This document shows positions 5,072-6,061 of a stretch of 6,061 nucleotides of DNA, piece after piece. The DNA lies in the NCBI GenBank assembly GCA_963205035.1, contig CAUJII010000146.1, positions 1-6,061 of the forward strand, given 5' to 3'. The notes beneath the pieces were generated by a model. That model did not search any database. It was not told the DNA's origin and saw only the letters and a program-made list of their open reading frames with translations. Made by a program: the position numbers and the translations under genes. This DNA is from Spirochaetota bacterium. GTDB taxonomy: Bacteria; Spirochaetota; Leptospiria; Turneriellales; Turneriellaceae. Within the stretch, counting starts at the first letter, position 1. Each line of letters begins with the position of its first letter.

Positions 5072-5584
5072 GTACTTATGGGATTTCTCAAGAACCACGC
5101 ATGGCTTGCAAAGGGGGGTAAATACCTCGCGTACTTCATCGGTCTTTTTATTTTTGCAGCGTTTGTCAATTGGTACCAGGCGCCTTCGATCAAGGACTTT
5201 GCGAAACAGTCGAGTATAGAAGTAACGACGCTCGCAGGGCAAAGGGCGACACTCAACACAGCAGACGGTAAAAAAACGGTTCTCTATTTCTTCGCTCCGT
5301 GGTGCGCCGTGTGCAAAGTGAGTATGGACGCGCTCAACTCGTTTGTAGGGAGTGATCGGTTGCAAACGATTGCAGTGGGTTTAGACTATGACAGTGTGAA
5401 CGAACTTAAACCCTTTCAAGAGAAAGTCGATACACCGATCTATGCTGGCACGCTCGACGTGCAGCGCCGTTTCCGCGTCGATAAATACCCGACGGTCTAT
5501 ATCTTGAACGGCGACGGTTCTGTCGCGCATGTGATGGTGGGCTATACCAGCCGGTTGGGGATTTGGTTGCGTACAATTTTATAG
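5060..5584 (+). CDS. Membrane-anchored thioredoxin-fold protein (TlpA/ResA/ScsD-like)
   Basis: This is probably a thiol-disulfide oxidoreductase facing the periplasm. The 174-residue product has a positively charged start (KNHAWLAKGGK), one hydrophobic segment (about 22-38, LAYFIGLFIFAAFVNWY) without a clear cleavage site, and then a thioredoxin-like domain (about 50-174). The redox motif is WCAVC within FFAPWCAVCK (78-86), with Cys82 and Cys85; the cis-proline motif is KYPTVYIL (142-149). Between them lies DSVNELKPFQEKVDTPIYAG, the central insert region typical of TlpA/ResA relatives. CAVC differs from the CEPC of many ResA/TlpA proteins and the CGPC of thioredoxin. A role in cytochrome c maturation, copper-stress thiol protection or general thiol repair cannot be told apart here. 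Two starts are possible: ATG 5060 (weak AGAG just upstream) or ATG 5078 (168 residues), with the membrane segment intact in both. It is divergent from sodB and convergent with the esterase gene, 15 bases away. Confidence 0.85.
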   Translation: MLYLVLMGFLKNHAWLAKGGKYLAYFIGLFIFAAFVNWYQAPSIKDFAKQSSIEVTTLAGQRATLNTADGKKTVLYFFAPWCAVCKVSMDALNSFVGSDRLQTIAVGLDYDSVNELKPFQEKVDTPIYAGTLDVQRRFRVDKYPTVYILNGDGSVAHVMVGYTSRLGIWLRTIL

Positions 5585-5599
5585 TCCCACAGGCACCGC

Positions 5600-6061
5600 C
5601 TAACGGATTCCGAAGAAACGCACAGCTTCTCGCGCGAAGCAGAGTTGGGATTTAATAAACCAGGGTCCACCTGTGCCGCATGTATCGGAATAGGGAATGC
5701 CGTGCGCAAAGCGTTCGAGCGTGTAGCTTTCGAGGATTATCTTCCCCCATTTATTGCGGTACGCTTCGTAGATAATTCCGCCGGGCATCTCCATAGGAGT
5801 TGCCTTCTGAGAAAAAATACCATACGCACGCTTCCACTGCGCAACGCCTAAGAGCATCGTGTCGTAAGAGACGTTCTTATCGTCGACGCCATGCCAAAAA
5901 CTCATGCGCGGCCATTTCTTCCGATGTTTTTTCGACGTTAATTCTTTTTGAGTTCGTGACGTCCCCGGGCAGTAGACAAACCCAGGAATGCCCTTGTAGC
6001 CGCTTTGGCAGACATAACCGCCCGCGCCAAGAATCGCCCCTGCACTAAAAGTGTCAGGGTA
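5600..6061 (-). CDS. C-terminal part of a PHB depolymerase / CE1-type esterase, cut by the window edge
   Basis: The minus-strand frame is open from base 6061 to the TAG at 5600-5602, giving 153 visible residues; the start lies outside. The ATG at 5905 is internal. The fragment begins YPDTFSAGAILGAGG, which resembles the segment after the nucleophile elbow in esterases of the PHB depolymerase / carbohydrate esterase family 1 group (acetylxylan, feruloyl and polyester hydrolases). RMSFWHGVDDKNVSY (52-66) matches the HGxxDxxV motif, with Asp61 the likely acid of the triad, followed by GVAQWKRAYGI, a tryptophan-containing helix common in this group. His120 in RFAHGIPYSD is the candidate catalytic His. 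The end, AREAVRFFGIR, fits the family's final helix. The Ser in GxSxG would lie to the right of the window. Four Cys (18, 31, 128, 141) suggest disulfides and an exported enzyme. The substrate cannot be deduced. Confidence 0.75.
   Translation of the reverse strand, partial: YPDTFSAGAILGAGGYVCQSGYKGIPGFVYCPGTSRTQKELTSKKHRKKWPRMSFWHGVDDKNVSYDTMLLGVAQWKRAYGIFSQKATPMEMPGGIIYEAYRNKWGKIILESYTLERFAHGIPYSDTCGTGGPWFIKSQLCFAREAVRFFGIR

Noticed and set aside
5645..6048. + strand open frames opposite the esterase (5645-5851, 5800-6048)
   Set aside because: The minus-strand frame is continuous to the window edge and carries esterase motifs; the + frames carry none.

Overview
The window looks like chromosomal DNA of a free-living, probably Gram-negative bacterium of roughly balanced GC content. 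No gene names a lineage by itself. The short EF-Ts (196 residues, single core) and the gene order rpsB-tsf-pyrH-frr-uppS would fit a Leptospira/Turneriella-like spirochaete, some deltaproteobacteria and several other phyla. Treat any taxonomic statement as a weak guess.

Positions 1-3295 (+) hold a tightly packed housekeeping operon: the 3' part of rpsB (ribosomal protein S2), then tsf (EF-Ts), pyrH (UMP kinase), frr (ribosome recycling factor) and uppS (undecaprenyl diphosphate synthase). Gaps are 15 and 4 bases, followed by overlaps of 8 and 4 bases, so the last three genes are probably translationally coupled. The products serve ribosome assembly, elongation, pyrimidine nucleotide supply, ribosome recycling and the cell-wall lipid carrier. 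The run stops at uppS. The cdsA gene that often follows it is absent, and a gene on the other strand begins 19 bases later.

Positions 3315-4968 (-) hold, in transcription order, an iron-type superoxide dismutase (sodB) and an isolated trpC (indole-3-glycerol phosphate synthase). Between them lies an array of about 35-bp tandem units (4154-4346): five full 17-bp cores and a truncated sixth that contains the sodB stop codon. The cores are nearly invariant. The intervening 17-23 bases vary, yet mostly keep the ability to form a small GC-rich hairpin around a CACGCA-like loop. This is the least explained feature of the window.

Positions 4969-5059 are an AT-rich divergent control region with a good sigma70-type promoter for sodB. 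On the + strand it leads into a membrane-anchored thioredoxin-fold protein of the TlpA/ResA/ScsD type (5060-5584). A superoxide dismutase and a thiol-redox protein thus share a control region.

Positions 5600-6061 (-) are the C-terminal part of an alpha/beta-hydrolase esterase of the PHB depolymerase / carbohydrate esterase family 1 type. It runs off the right edge and converges on the thioredoxin-like gene with a 15-base gap. No tRNA, rRNA, insertion sequence or CRISPR array was seen.
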